Below, one piece after another: positions 14,583 through 23,603 of a DNA stretch of 35,964 nt. A program made the translations under genes and the position numbers. The stretch spans positions 1,708,823 through 1,744,786 of the forward strand of contig NZ_JH164926.1 of the NCBI RefSeq assembly GCF_000226875.1, given 5' to 3'. The notes beneath the pieces were generated by a model. That model was not told the origin of the DNA, made no database searches, and worked only from the letters and a program-made list of their open reading frames with translations. The stretch's first letter is position 1; every line of letters starts with the position of its first letter. This DNA comes from Neisseria shayeganii 871 (GTDB taxonomy: Bacteria; Pseudomonadota; Gammaproteobacteria; Burkholderiales; Neisseriaceae).

Positions 14583-16253
14583 CTACCCGCCACCCGTTTG
14601 CGCCAAGGCCAGCATTTCTGCCGCGTGGCGCCGGGTGGTGTCGGTAATGGTTTCGCCGCCGAGCATACGGGCAATTTCCTCCACCCGCCCGCTGCCGTCC
14701 AGCTGCCGGATTTCGCTGGCGGTCTGACCGTTTTCCATGTGTTTGACCACCTGCCAATGCTGTTCGCCGCAGGCGGCCACTTGCGGCAAATGGGTAACCG
14801 CCAAAACTTGGTGTTTGGCCCCCAAGCGCCGCAAGGCCCGGCCGACGGTTTCGGCCACGCCTCCGCCGATGCCGGTGTCCACTTCGTCAAAAATCAGGGT
14901 CGGCACGCGGGTATATTGGCTGGCCACCACCTGCAGCGACAGGCTGATGCGCGCCAATTCGCCGCCCGAAGCCACTTTGCTTAAGGGGCGCAGCGGGCTG
15001 CCCTGATTGGCCGCCACTTGGTATTGCACCTGCTCCAAACCGTGTGCGGAAGGCTGGGCGGGCAACAAAGCAATCTGGAACTGCGCGCCCTTCATCGACA
15101 AATGCTGCATATGGGCCGTGGTTTCGGCGGCCAAACCGGCGGCGGCCGCGGCTCTGGCGGCCGACAGCCGGCCGGCCGCTTCCCGATAAACCGCTTCGGC
15201 GGCCTCCGCCTGTTGCTGCAAGGCGCCCAAATCCGCCGCTGCCGCCAACTCGGCCAATGCCTGTGCCAAAGCGGCCAATTTGGCCGGCAGGGCCTCCGGT
15301 TCGATGCGGTATTTACGCGCCATGCCCATCAGCTCGCCCATTCGGGCCTCTTGGGCGGCCAACTCTGCGGGGTTGATTTCCACATGGGCGCAAACCGCAC
15401 GCATATTGGCGGCCACTTCGCCCAATTGGGCCTCTATCTCTCCCAACATCTCCAAACTATCGGCAAAACGGGGCTCGATGCCGCTCAGGTCGGCAAGTTG
15501 TTTCTGGCAACGGGACAACAGGCTGTTCAAACCGCCCTCCCCATCGACGTATTCGCGCACACTCTCCGCCGCCTGCAACAACTCGGCCGCGTGGGCCAGG
15601 CTGTCATGGCTGGCGGAGAGCGACGCCCATTCTCCTTCCGCCGGGGCCAGCTTCTCCAATTCGCCGTGTTGCCAAGCCAAACGCTCACGCTCGGTTTCCA
15701 ATTGCTCGGCCTGCTCGGCCGCTTGGCGGCAGGCTTCTTGTGCCGCCTGCCAAGCGCGGTAGGCGGTTTTGACCTGCGCCGCCAAATCCAGGCTACCTGA
15801 AAAGGCATCCAACAGATCGCGCTGCGCGGCTTCGGTATTGAGCGAATGGTGGGCGTTTTGGCCGTGGATGTCGATCAGGCGGCTGCCGATTTGCTTGAGC
15901 TGCGCCAAGGTGGCGGCCTGATTGTTGATAAAACTTCGGCTTTTGCCCTTGGCATCGATGATGCGGCGCAGAGAGAGCTCCTCCGCCCCCTCTGCCAACA
16001 GGCCTTGCTCCTGCAGCTCCGCCCGCACCGCAGGCAGCTCGGAAAGGTCGAACAGAGCGGACAACTGCGCTTCTTTCGCACCGTGGCGGACTTGTGAAAA
16101 ATCCGCCTTATCGCCCAACAGCAGGCCGATGGCATCGAGGGTAATCGATTTACCGGCACCGGTTTCGCCGGTCAATACCGTAAAGCCGGTGTCGAAATCC
16201 AAATGCAGTTCGTCAACAATCACGAAATCGCGCAGGGAAAGATTGAGCAGCAT
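14583..16253 (-). CDS. recN: DNA repair protein RecN
   Basis: RecN is an SMC-like ATPase acting in double-strand break repair. The 556-residue product has Walker A GETGAGKS (residues 29-36), then FINNQAATLAQLKQIGSRLIDIHGQ. Two long coiled-coil arms rich in Ala/Glu/Gln follow, then the ABC signature (LSKVASGGELARISLSLQ), Walker B TLIFDEVDTGIGG and the switch His region VLAVTHLPQVAA. The ATG at 16253 begins MLLNLSLRDFVIV, the typical family start. A native DUS is embedded near 15790. The gene is preceded by a short intergenic gap and the alcohol dehydrogenase terminator. Confidence 0.96.
   Translation of the reverse strand: MLLNLSLRDFVIVDELHLDFDTGFTVLTGETGAGKSITLDAIGLLLGDKADFSQVRHGAKEAQLSALFDLSELPAVRAELQEQGLLAEGAEELSLRRIIDAKGKSRSFINNQAATLAQLKQIGSRLIDIHGQNAHHSLNTEAAQRDLLDAFSGSLDLAAQVKTAYRAWQAAQEACRQAAEQAEQLETERERLAWQHGELEKLAPAEGEWASLSASHDSLAHAAELLQAAESVREYVDGEGGLNSLLSRCQKQLADLSGIEPRFADSLEMLGEIEAQLGEVAANMRAVCAHVEINPAELAAQEARMGELMGMARKYRIEPEALPAKLAALAQALAELAAAADLGALQQQAEAAEAVYREAAGRLSAARAAAAAGLAAETTAHMQHLSMKGAQFQIALLPAQPSAHGLEQVQYQVAANQGSPLRPLSKVASGGELARISLSLQVVASQYTRVPTLIFDEVDTGIGGGVAETVGRALRRLGAKHQVLAVTHLPQVAACGEQHWQVVKHMENGQTASEIRQLDGSGRVEEIARMLGGETITDTTRRHAAEMLALAQTGGG
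15790..15801 (+). repeat. Intragenic native DUS in recN
   Basis: Exact AGGCTACCTGAA; on the gene's own strand it codes for part of FSGSL, between the ATP-binding head and the first coiled coil. Confidence 0.85.
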
Positions 16254-16349
16254 GGTCGTGCAGAGAAGCAGTTCAGACAAAGCGGCGATTATAGCGCAAA
16301 GCGGCGCCACGACACGGCCGGCTGCTGCGTTTCAACAAGCGGCACCAAT

Positions 16350-16391
16350 AAAAAGGCTACCTGAAAACAGCGAACTGCTTTCAGGTAGCCT
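16350..16391 (-). terminator. DUS-pair terminator after the alcohol dehydrogenase
   Basis: DUS at 16354-16365 and inverse at 16380-16391 form a 13-bp stem with a 12-base loop; on the minus strand it is followed by TTTTATT. It starts 14 bases after the stop at 16405. Confidence 0.8.
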
Positions 16392-16404
16392 CATGGCGGC
16401 GGCA

Positions 16405-17487
16405 TCACATTTCGATGATGACTTTCATTGCCTTGGTGTCTGCCGCATGTTTGAAGACATCATAGGCTTTTTCCATGTCGCTGAACGGGAAGTGGTGGGT
16501 GGCCAGTTTATCCATCGGCAGCTTGCTGGCTTCGCAAGACTTCAACAGCATACCGGTGGTATTGGCGTTGACCAAGCCGGTGGTGACGGTAATGTTTTTA
16601 ATCCACAAGCGCTCGATTTCAAAGCTGACCGGTTTGCCGTGCACGCCGACATTGGCCAGATGGCCGCCTTCTTTCACCACCTTCTGACACACGTCCCAAG
16701 TGGCGGGCAAGCCCACCGCTTCCATGGCACAATCCACGCCCCGGCCTTCGGTGATCTCCATGATTTTGGCCACGGCATCCTCTTTGGCCGGGTTCACGGT
16801 ATGGGTGGCACCCATTTCTTTCGCCATTTGCAGGCGGTTCTCATCCATGTCCACCATAATCATCGTGGCCGGAGAATAAAATTGGGCGGTCAGCAGGCAA
16901 CCCATACCCACCGGGCCAGCGCCGACAATGGCAATCACATCGCCGGGTTTGACTTGGCCGTACTGCACGCCGATTTCATGGCCGGTGGGCAAAGCGTCAG
17001 ACAGAAACACCGCCACATCGGTATTCAGGCTGTCGGGCAGGTGGTAAAGCGAATTATCGGCAAAAGGCGTGCGCACATATTCGGCCTGAGTGCCGTCGAT
17101 CATATAACCCATGATCCAACCGCCGTCTTTGCGGCAGTGGGCATACAGCTGTTTCTGGCAGTTTTCGCAGGAGCCGCAACGGCTGACACAGGAAATAATG
17201 ACTTTATCCCCTTTTTTGAAGTTTTTGACGGCCGGGCCTACCTCTTCCACAACACCGATGCCCTCATGCCCCAAAATCCGGCCCTTCCATTCGCCGGTTT
17301 TCTCGCGGGCCACCGCCTCGATTTCCGGGTTTTTGCCTTTCCAAATGCCCAGATCGGTGCCGCAAATAGTGGTTTTGGTCACACGGATCACCGCGTCGGT
17401 GGGCTCGATGATAGTGGGAACGGGACGCTCTTCAAAACGGATATCGTTTTCGCCGTAATACGTCATCGCTTTCATGGTCTTGCTCAT
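16405..17487 (-). CDS. Zinc-dependent alcohol dehydrogenase
   Basis: This 360-residue medium-chain dehydrogenase has the catalytic zinc ligand Cys42 in TICGTDLG, the GHEGIGVV motif (His74, Glu75), structural-zinc cysteines 104, 107, 110 and 118, and the NAD-binding GAGPVG (189-194), followed by MVDMDENR. The acidic residue after the second strand favours NAD over NADP. The substrate is not determined; the family includes alcohol and formaldehyde-related enzymes of Neisseria. The ATG at 17487 has GGAG eight bases upstream. A TATAAT on this strand (17554-17559) is a good -10 box without a clear -35, and a dyad lies further upstream (17615-17631), so activator control is possible. Confidence 0.9.
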   Translation of the reverse strand: MSKTMKAMTYYGENDIRFEERPVPTIIEPTDAVIRVTKTTICGTDLGIWKGKNPEIEAVAREKTGEWKGRILGHEGIGVVEEVGPAVKNFKKGDKVIISCVSRCGSCENCQKQLYAHCRKDGGWIMGYMIDGTQAEYVRTPFADNSLYHLPDSLNTDVAVFLSDALPTGHEIGVQYGQVKPGDVIAIVGAGPVGMGCLLTAQFYSPATMIMVDMDENRLQMAKEMGATHTVNPAKEDAVAKIMEITEGRGVDCAMEAVGLPATWDVCQKVVKEGGHLANVGVHGKPVSFEIERLWIKNITVTTGLVNANTTGMLLKSCEASKLPMDKLATHHFPFSDMEKAYDVFKHAADTKAMKVIIEM

Positions 17488-17614
17488 GGGGCTTCTCCTA
17501 AAGTGGGAATATGGGTGGCTGGACGGGCGGCAGATTGACCGTGTCCGCGACGAATTATAAATCCGACTTGATCCAAACGGGGCGATTCATGAAAATTTAT
17601 TGATTGAATACATT

Positions 17615-17631
17615 ATGTTATGCAATAACAT
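17615..17631. promoter_or_regulatory. Dyad upstream of the alcohol dehydrogenase (possible operator)
   Basis: ATGTTAT and ATAACAT are perfect inverted 7-mers separated by GCA, in an AT-rich patch 128 bases upstream of the adh start and about 60 bases upstream of its candidate TATAAT. There is no T tract, so it is not a terminator. The regulator is unknown. Confidence 0.4.
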
Positions 17632-17774
17632 CAAGTGAAATCCGTTGAACAACCCTGGTTCGGCTCACGTCCCACCCAAGCGGACGCCTCAGCATTGGTT
17701 TAGACAGCCGGAAAACAGCAGCCAGCCCGTCCTGTTTACTGTTGGCACCACACAAGCAAGCTTGCCGGCTCTTC

Positions 17775-18074
17775 CTATTCCCGATTGCGCCCGTGCCAGA
17801 AATAGCGCAACACAAAAGCCGGAAAAGCGAAAATCAAATACAGGCACAGCACCACCACATAGAAAGCCCATCCTTGGTCGTGCACGGCACCGCTTTGTGC
17901 CTCCAGGGCATACGCCAATGCCCCCACAAACAGAAAACCCGCCACCAGTTCCAGCAAATGGTGGGGAAACCGTTTCTTCGGCAGTTTTTTCACGCCGAAC
18001 CAGCGATTGCCGACAAAGGGCAGATTGGCACACACCAGCGCCACCGCCAACAAAACATACATGGGTGCAGTCAT
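17775..18074 (-). CDS. DUF2818 family membrane protein
   Basis: A 99-residue inner-membrane protein with about three hydrophobic segments (MYVLLAVALVCANLPF, LLELVAGFLFVGALAYALE and WAFYVVVLCLYLIFAFPAFVLRY) and the conserved LPF...R.FGV, LELV, QGW.FY layout of DUF2818. This family, whose function is unknown, typically follows nuoN in beta-proteobacteria, as here. AGGAG lies eight bases before the ATG at 18074, better than the GTG at 18083. A DUS hairpin separates it from nuoN, so its expression may be reduced relative to the operon. Confidence 0.82.
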   Translation of the reverse strand: MTAPMYVLLAVALVCANLPFVGNRWFGVKKLPKKRFPHHLLELVAGFLFVGALAYALEAQSGAVHDQGWAFYVVVLCLYLIFAFPAFVLRYFWHGRNRE

Positions 18075-18197
18075 CACAGGCACTCCTTTAGCAAACTTAT
18101 CAAACTATAAAACAGCATGGGGCAAAAAACCGCGGGCCGCACAACAACCTGTTCCCATAGTTCCTCCCCCCTCAACCGGCCACCGCCATAAACAATT

Positions 18198-18226
18198 CAG
18201 GCTACCTGAAGGTTTCAGGTAGCCTG
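18198..18226 (-). terminator. DUS-pair hairpin after nuoN
   Basis: DUS at 18199-18210 and inverse at 18214-18225 form a 13-bp stem with a three-base loop, 10 bases after the nuoN stop. The following T tract is weak, so read-through into the DUF2818 gene is plausible. Confidence 0.65.
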
Positions 18227-18236
18227 CGTCGGAGAT

Positions 18237-19697
18237 TTAGAATGTTTTCTCAATCGCGTACAGACACCAATCCATGACCGATTTGGGCAACACTCCCCAT
18301 ACCAGCAACAGCAGCGCCCCTGCCGACAATACCGCTTTGCCGGCTGCCGTCATCATAAACGGCGCACGCTCTTCCGTGCCGTCCACATACATCACCTTCA
18401 CCACGCGCAGATAGTAGAAAGCGCCGATCAGCGACATCACCACCGCAAACACGGACAGCCACACATAGCCCTTGGCCACCAAAGCGCTGATCACGGCGAA
18501 CTTGGCATAGAAGCCCATCAGCGGCGGGATGCCGGCCATGCTGAACATCACCAGCAGCATCAAGAAGGCATACCAAGCATTGCGCTGGTTCAAGCCGGCC
18601 AGATCGCTGATTTCGTTACAGTCTTGGCCGTCTTTCGACAACAACATCAACACACCGAAGCCCACCATGCCCATCAGCGCGTAAGCCAAAGCGTAATACA
18701 GAGCGGCGGCAAAACCTTGGGTGCCGCCCATAAAGGCGAGCAGGATAAAGCCCATGTGCGACACGGTCGAGTAAGCCAGCATGCGCTTGATGCTGGTCTG
18801 CATAATGGCAGCCAGATTGCCCACCAAGAGCGATGCGACGGCCAACAGGTTCAACATCATCATCCAATCTTCGCTGCTGCTGCCCAAGCCGTTGACCAAA
18901 ATGCGGAAGGCAAACACCGTGGCCGCAATTTTCGGGGCCGTGCCCACCAGCGCAGTCACCGCGGTGCTGGCACCTTCATACACATCGGGCACCCACATAT
19001 GGAAAGGTACGGCACCCAGCTTGAAAGCAATGGCCACCACCACAAACACCAACCCCAGCTTCAACAACCACGGGCTGGCGGCTTGGCCGTCGGCCATCAA
19101 CAAATTGTGCGAAACAGACAACACATCCGGCAACGACAAGGTGCCGGTGGCGCCGTAAATCATGGAAATACCGTACAGCAGCAAACCGGAAGCCAAAGCG
19201 CCCAGTACGAAATACTTGAGTGCCGCTTCACTGGCGAAGGCATCCTCACGGCGCAGGGCAATCAGGGCATACAGCGACAGCGACAGGATCTCCAAGCCGA
19301 TATACAAGGTCAGGAAATGGGTGGCACTGGCCATCACACACATGCCGAGCAAGGCAAACAGGCTCAAAGTGTAAAATTCGCCCTTATAGATTTGCCGGCC
19401 TTTCAGGTAGCCTTGCGACATCACAAACAACATGAAAACCGCAGCATACATGGCCAATTTGGCCACCAGCGACAGGCCGTCGAGCACAAACATGCCATTG
19501 AAAGCCAAAGCCGCTTCACCCGGCCAAACGGCTACCTGAACCGCAGCGGTTGCCGCCACGGCCAACATGGCCAATATGGCGGTAATACCGCGCTTAGCAT
19601 CCGACAGCCACAAATCCACCAGCAATACCACGCACAATGCCGTCAACAAGACGATTTCAGGCATGGCGATGTTTAAATTCAAATCAGTCCAGTTCAT
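18237..19697 (-). CDS. nuoN: NADH-quinone oxidoreductase subunit N
   Basis: NuoN is one of three antiporter-like proton-pumping subunits of the complex I membrane arm. The 486-residue product has about 14 hydrophobic segments, with the conserved Lys/Glu-bearing helices recognisable (GLEILSLSLYAL, KLGAVPFHMWVPDVYEGA, KRMLAYSTVSHMGF). It starts nine bases after nuoM. An exact native DUS (19402-19413) and a near match around 19529 sit inside it, and its base composition resembles the rest of the chromosome, unlike nuoA-nuoL. Confidence 0.97.
   Translation of the reverse strand: MNWTDLNLNIAMPEIVLLTALCVVLLVDLWLSDAKRGITAILAMLAVAATAAVQVAVWPGEAALAFNGMFVLDGLSLVAKLAMYAAVFMLFVMSQGYLKGRQIYKGEFYTLSLFALLGMCVMASATHFLTLYIGLEILSLSLYALIALRREDAFASEAALKYFVLGALASGLLLYGISMIYGATGTLSLPDVLSVSHNLLMADGQAASPWLLKLGLVFVVVAIAFKLGAVPFHMWVPDVYEGASTAVTALVGTAPKIAATVFAFRILVNGLGSSSEDWMMMLNLLAVASLLVGNLAAIMQTSIKRMLAYSTVSHMGFILLAFMGGTQGFAAALYYALAYALMGMVGFGVLMLLSKDGQDCNEISDLAGLNQRNAWYAFLMLLVMFSMAGIPPLMGFYAKFAVISALVAKGYVWLSVFAVVMSLIGAFYYLRVVKVMYVDGTEERAPFMMTAAGKAVLSAGALLLLVWGVLPKSVMDWCLYAIEKTF
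19402..19413 (-). repeat. Intragenic native DUS in nuoN
   Basis: Exact TTCAGGTAGCCT. Going into the nuo operon, this is the last exact native DUS before 27011. Confidence 0.85.
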
Positions 19698-19706
19698 TCA
19701 CACACC

Positions 19707-21230
19707 TCAAATCTTGCTTTGGGCCACTTGGGCGATCAAATCGTTGGCCGCCTGATGCACCACCTCGATAAAGGGCTGGGGCCACAGGCCCATGCCAAGC
19801 ACGGCCACCGCCAAAATCGCCAGAATGGCAAATTCGCGGCAGTTGATGTCTTTCATTTCCCTCACTTCGGGATTGGTGATGTCGCCGAAAATGGTGCGTT
19901 TGTACATCCACAAAGTATAGGCTGCGCCGTAAATCAGGGTCAGTGCCGCCAAAGCGCCCACCCAGAAATTCACCTGCACCGCGCCCATGATCACCATAAA
20001 CTCACCCACAAAACCAGAAGTGGCGGGCAGGCCGGCATTGGCCATGCCGAACAACATCATGAAGGCGGCAAATTTCGGCATCACGTTCACCACGCCGCCG
20101 TAATCGGCAATATTGCGGGTATGCAGGCGGTCATACATCACGCCGATGCACATAAACATAGCGGCCGACACAAAACCGTGGGAGATCATTTGCACAATCG
20201 CACCTTCCAAGCCCCAGCGGTTCAGTTCGCCCAAAGGGCTACCTGAAAAGATGCCGCTGAACATAAAGATGCCCAAGGTCACAAAACCCATGTGGCTGAT
20301 GGAAGAATAGGCCACCAATTTTTTCATGTCGGTCTGCACCAAGGCCACCATGCCGATATAAATCACGGCAATCAGCGACACCACCACCACTACCGGCGCA
20401 AAGAAACGCGCGGCATCCGGCAGAATCGGCAGGATAAAACGCAAAAAGCCGTAAGCGCCCACTTTGAGGGTAATCGCCGCCAACACCATGGAGCCGCCGG
20501 TCGGCGCTTCCACGTGGGCATCGGGCAACCAAGTGTGTACCGGCCACATCGGCACTTTCACCGCAAAAGAAAGGAAAAAGGCCACAAACAACCATTGCTG
20601 CACCGGCAAGTCAATTTTGGCGATGCGCTGCAAATCGGTAATCGCAAAGCTGCCGTCAGCCTGTGTAGACAGATAAATCAAAGCCACCAGCATCAACAGG
20701 GAGCCGAGTAAGGTGTAGAGGAACAGCTTAATGGAAGCGTACACACGGCGCGGGCCGCCCCACACGCCGATAATCAGATACAGCGGAATCAGCATGCCTT
20801 CGAAAAACACATAAAACAGAATGGCATCCTGGGCGGAAAAAGCGCCATTGATCAAACCCGACATCATCAGGAAGGCACCCATATACTGCGCCACCCGTTT
20901 CTGAATCACCTGCCATCCGGCCAACACCACCATCAGGGTAATAAAAGCATTCAGAATCACGAACAACACAGAAATACCGTCTACGCCCAAAGCATAGTGG
21001 ATGTTCAATGAGGGAATCCAAGCCAGTTTTTCGACAAACTGATAGCCGCCGTGTAAACGGTCAAAGCCGGTAAACAGCGGAATGGTAACCAGAAAGCCGG
21101 CCAACGAACCGATAAAGGCCAAAATGCGGGCCAAGCCGGCTCGCTGATCGCCGCCGGTAGCCAAGACCAGCACGCCGGCTGCTATCGGCACCCAAATGGC
21201 CAGACTGAGTAAGTGATCGTACATATTCAT
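19707..21230 (-). CDS. nuoM: NADH-quinone oxidoreductase subunit M
   Basis: A 507-residue antiporter-like membrane subunit of complex I. Conserved features include the glutamate helix FFEGMLIPLYLIIG, the lysine region VKVPMWPVHTWLPDAHVEAPTGGS and KLVAYSSISHMGFV. It has around 14 transmembrane segments. The ATG at 21230 begins MNMYDHLLSLAIW. It is separated from nuoL by 30 bases. A one-base variant of the native DUS (GGGCTACCTGAA, 20236-20247) lies inside. Base composition is like nuoN and higher in GC than nuoL. Confidence 0.97.
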   Translation of the reverse strand: MNMYDHLLSLAIWVPIAAGVLVLATGGDQRAGLARILAFIGSLAGFLVTIPLFTGFDRLHGGYQFVEKLAWIPSLNIHYALGVDGISVLFVILNAFITLMVVLAGWQVIQKRVAQYMGAFLMMSGLINGAFSAQDAILFYVFFEGMLIPLYLIIGVWGGPRRVYASIKLFLYTLLGSLLMLVALIYLSTQADGSFAITDLQRIAKIDLPVQQWLFVAFFLSFAVKVPMWPVHTWLPDAHVEAPTGGSMVLAAITLKVGAYGFLRFILPILPDAARFFAPVVVVVSLIAVIYIGMVALVQTDMKKLVAYSSISHMGFVTLGIFMFSGIFSGSPLGELNRWGLEGAIVQMISHGFVSAAMFMCIGVMYDRLHTRNIADYGGVVNVMPKFAAFMMLFGMANAGLPATSGFVGEFMVIMGAVQVNFWVGALAALTLIYGAAYTLWMYKRTIFGDITNPEVREMKDINCREFAILAILAVAVLGMGLWPQPFIEVVHQAANDLIAQVAQSKI

Positions 21231-21260
21231 AACCTGATAATTGAAATTGAATCCCTACCG

Positions 21261-23279
21261 TTACTTCATCAGCAAGTCTTTAAAGAAGATGGCAATCAGC
21301 ACCAACAACCCAAACACCATCACCGTAGCGTAGGTATAAATAAAGCCAGTTTGCATTTTGCGCACCCGTGCGGAAACCGCACCCACCAGCTTGGCTGAAT
21401 TATTGACAATACCGTTGTCGATAATGGCAATGTCACCAACCTTCCAAAAGAAGTTGCCCAATGCGCGGCTGCCTTTGGCAAATACGTTGTAGTAAATCGT
21501 ATCTAAATAGTATTTATTATCCAAAAGTTTATAGATCGGGCTAAATGCAGAAGCGATTTTCGCCGGTAGATGCGGTGCTTTCACATACAACACCCATGCG
21601 GTAACCACGCCTGCAATGGCAAGATATAACACAGGGGTATGCAAACTGTGTGAAACCATAGCCAAGGGGCCGTGGAATGCTTCTTTCATTTGCGCCATAA
21701 CCGGATGCGCTTCATGGTTGACATAAATCACATCTTTGAAGAAATCGCCGTATAGCATAGGTTCGATGGCAATATAGCCGATGATTACCGACGGAATCGC
21801 CAACAAAATCAGCGGCAAAGTAACCACCCAAGGGCTTTCGTGCGGATTATCGTTTTTACCCAAACCGTGATGGTGTCCGTCATCGTGACCGCCTGAATGG
21901 TGTTCATGATGGATTTCACGCCACTTTTCTTTACCGTGGAAAACCATAAAGTATTGGCGGAATGCATAAAAAGCTGTAACGAATACGCTGGTGAGCACGG
22001 CAAAGTAAGCAAAGCCGCTACCGGACAGATCGCTAAAATGCACGGCTTCAATAATCGAATCTTTCGAATAGAAACCTGAAAACAGCGGCGTGCCGATAAG
22101 AGACAAGTTACCAATCAACATAGTGATCCAGGTAATCGGCATGTATTTTTTCAGATTGCCCATATGGCGCATATCTTGGTCGTGATGCATACCGATAATG
22201 GCACTACCCGCTGCTAAGAACAGCAATGCTTTGAAGAAAGCATGGGTCATCACATGGAACATGGCGATTGAGTAGGCAGACACGCCCAAGGCCACAGTCA
22301 TATAACCTAATTGAGACAAGGTAGAATAAGCCACCACGCGTTTAATATCGTTTTGGATCGTACCGAGAAAGCCCATAAAGAGCGCAGTAATCGCACCGAT
22401 TACCATAATCACCGAAAGTGCCGTAGTAGACAATTCATAAATCGGCGACATGCGCGATACCATAAACAAACCGGCCGTTACCATGGTTGCCGCATGAATC
22501 AATGCAGAAATAGGTGTCGGACCTTCCATCGAATCGGGCAGCCAAACATGCAGCGGGAACTGGGCAGATTTACCCATCGCGCCCACAAATAACAGCAGGC
22601 AGGTTACGGTAATCAAATCCCAACCGAAAATCTGCATGCCTACTACATTTGGCAAATAAGCAAACACATCGGCATAACGCAAGCTGCCGCCGAAATAAGC
22701 CAATACCAAACCGATACCTAAGATGAAACCGAAGTCACCTACGCGGTTAACCAGAAAAGCCTTCAAGTTTGCAAAAATCGCGCTTTCACGTTTGAAATAA
22801 AAACCGATGAGCAGATAAGAAACCAAACCTACGGCTTCCCAACCGAAAAACAACTGAATGAAGTTATTGCTCATCACCAGCATCAACATGCTGAACGTAA
22901 ACAACGAGATATAACTGAAGAAGCGTTGGTAGCCTACTTTCTCGTCGTGCATATAACCAATGGTATAGATATGCACCATTAAAGAAACGCTGGTTACCAC
23001 CACCATCATCATGGCTGTTAAAGTGTCTACTAAAAATCCGACAGAAAAATCTATCCCGCCCATGGTTAACCATGTGTATACATTTTCATCGAATTTGGTG
23101 CGCGAGCCGTTAATAAAGCCCCACAACACATAAGCCGATAATACGGCGGAAACGGCTACGCCTAAAATGGTTACCGTGTGTGCACCGGCACGGCCGATTT
23201 TATTGCCGAACAAACCGGCCAGCAGAGAACCTGCCAGCGGAATCAGAGCAATCGCCAGATATAAGCTCATATCGTTCAT
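21261..23279 (-). CDS. nuoL: NADH-quinone oxidoreductase subunit L
   Basis: The largest antiporter-like subunit of complex I (672 residues). It has the 14-helix core (FFGWEAVGLVSYLLIGFY, KSAQFPLHVWLPDSMEGPTPISALIHAATMV, KRVVAYSTLSQLGYM) and the C-terminal extension with the long lateral helix running along the membrane arm. A His-rich insert (HHEHHSGGHDDGHHHG) lies in a loop near residue 470; metal binding is possible but unproven. Base composition is clearly lower in GC than nuoM and nuoN (sampled lines 40-47%). No native DUS was found in it. The boundary between compositions lies near the nuoL-nuoM junction. Confidence 0.97.
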   Translation of the reverse strand: MNDMSLYLAIALIPLAGSLLAGLFGNKIGRAGAHTVTILGVAVSAVLSAYVLWGFINGSRTKFDENVYTWLTMGGIDFSVGFLVDTLTAMMMVVVTSVSLMVHIYTIGYMHDEKVGYQRFFSYISLFTFSMLMLVMSNNFIQLFFGWEAVGLVSYLLIGFYFKRESAIFANLKAFLVNRVGDFGFILGIGLVLAYFGGSLRYADVFAYLPNVVGMQIFGWDLITVTCLLLFVGAMGKSAQFPLHVWLPDSMEGPTPISALIHAATMVTAGLFMVSRMSPIYELSTTALSVIMVIGAITALFMGFLGTIQNDIKRVVAYSTLSQLGYMTVALGVSAYSIAMFHVMTHAFFKALLFLAAGSAIIGMHHDQDMRHMGNLKKYMPITWITMLIGNLSLIGTPLFSGFYSKDSIIEAVHFSDLSGSGFAYFAVLTSVFVTAFYAFRQYFMVFHGKEKWREIHHEHHSGGHDDGHHHGLGKNDNPHESPWVVTLPLILLAIPSVIIGYIAIEPMLYGDFFKDVIYVNHEAHPVMAQMKEAFHGPLAMVSHSLHTPVLYLAIAGVVTAWVLYVKAPHLPAKIASAFSPIYKLLDNKYYLDTIYYNVFAKGSRALGNFFWKVGDIAIIDNGIVNNSAKLVGAVSARVRKMQTGFIYTYATVMVFGLLVLIAIFFKDLLMK

Positions 23280-23297
23280 TTTTCTTATTTCTCCCGA

Positions 23298-23603
23298 TTA
23301 ACCCTTCAAACTGTTCAAATCCGCTACATTAATCGTGTTGCGGTTACGGAATACCAATACCATAATCGCCAAACCGATGGCAGACTCGGCTGCCGCAACA
23401 GTTAGCACGAAGAACACGAAAATCTGCCCCGCAGTATCGCCAAGGTATTGTGAAAACGCGATAAAGTTAAAATTCACTGCCAACAGCATCAACTCGATCG
23501 ACATCAACAATACCAACACGTTTTTGCGGTTCATAAAGATACCCATCGCACTGATGCCGAACAGCAAGGCGGCGAGCACCAAATAATGCGTAATCGTAAT
23601 CAT
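23298..23603 (-). CDS. nuoK: NADH-quinone oxidoreductase subunit K
   Basis: A 101-residue subunit with three transmembrane helices, bearing the conserved intramembrane glutamates in MSIELMLLAVNFNF and VAAAESAIGLAI, which form part of the proton pathway of complex I. It is the MrpC-like subunit. Its ATG overlaps the nuoJ stop by four bases, indicating translational coupling; 18 bases separate it from nuoL. Confidence 0.97.
   Translation of the reverse strand: MITITHYLVLAALLFGISAMGIFMNRKNVLVLLMSIELMLLAVNFNFIAFSQYLGDTAGQIFVFFVLTVAAAESAIGLAIMVLVFRNRNTINVADLNSLKG

Noticed and set aside
15922..17538. Long plus-strand open frame (538 codons) opposite recN and the alcohol dehydrogenase
   Set aside because: It spans two well-identified genes on the other strand and the DUS terminator between them; its codon content is that of a shadow frame.
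21800..21910. Frameshift or foreign insert in nuoL at the His-rich stretch
   Set aside because: The frame is continuous and total length is normal for neisserial NuoL; the His-rich loop lies in a variable region.
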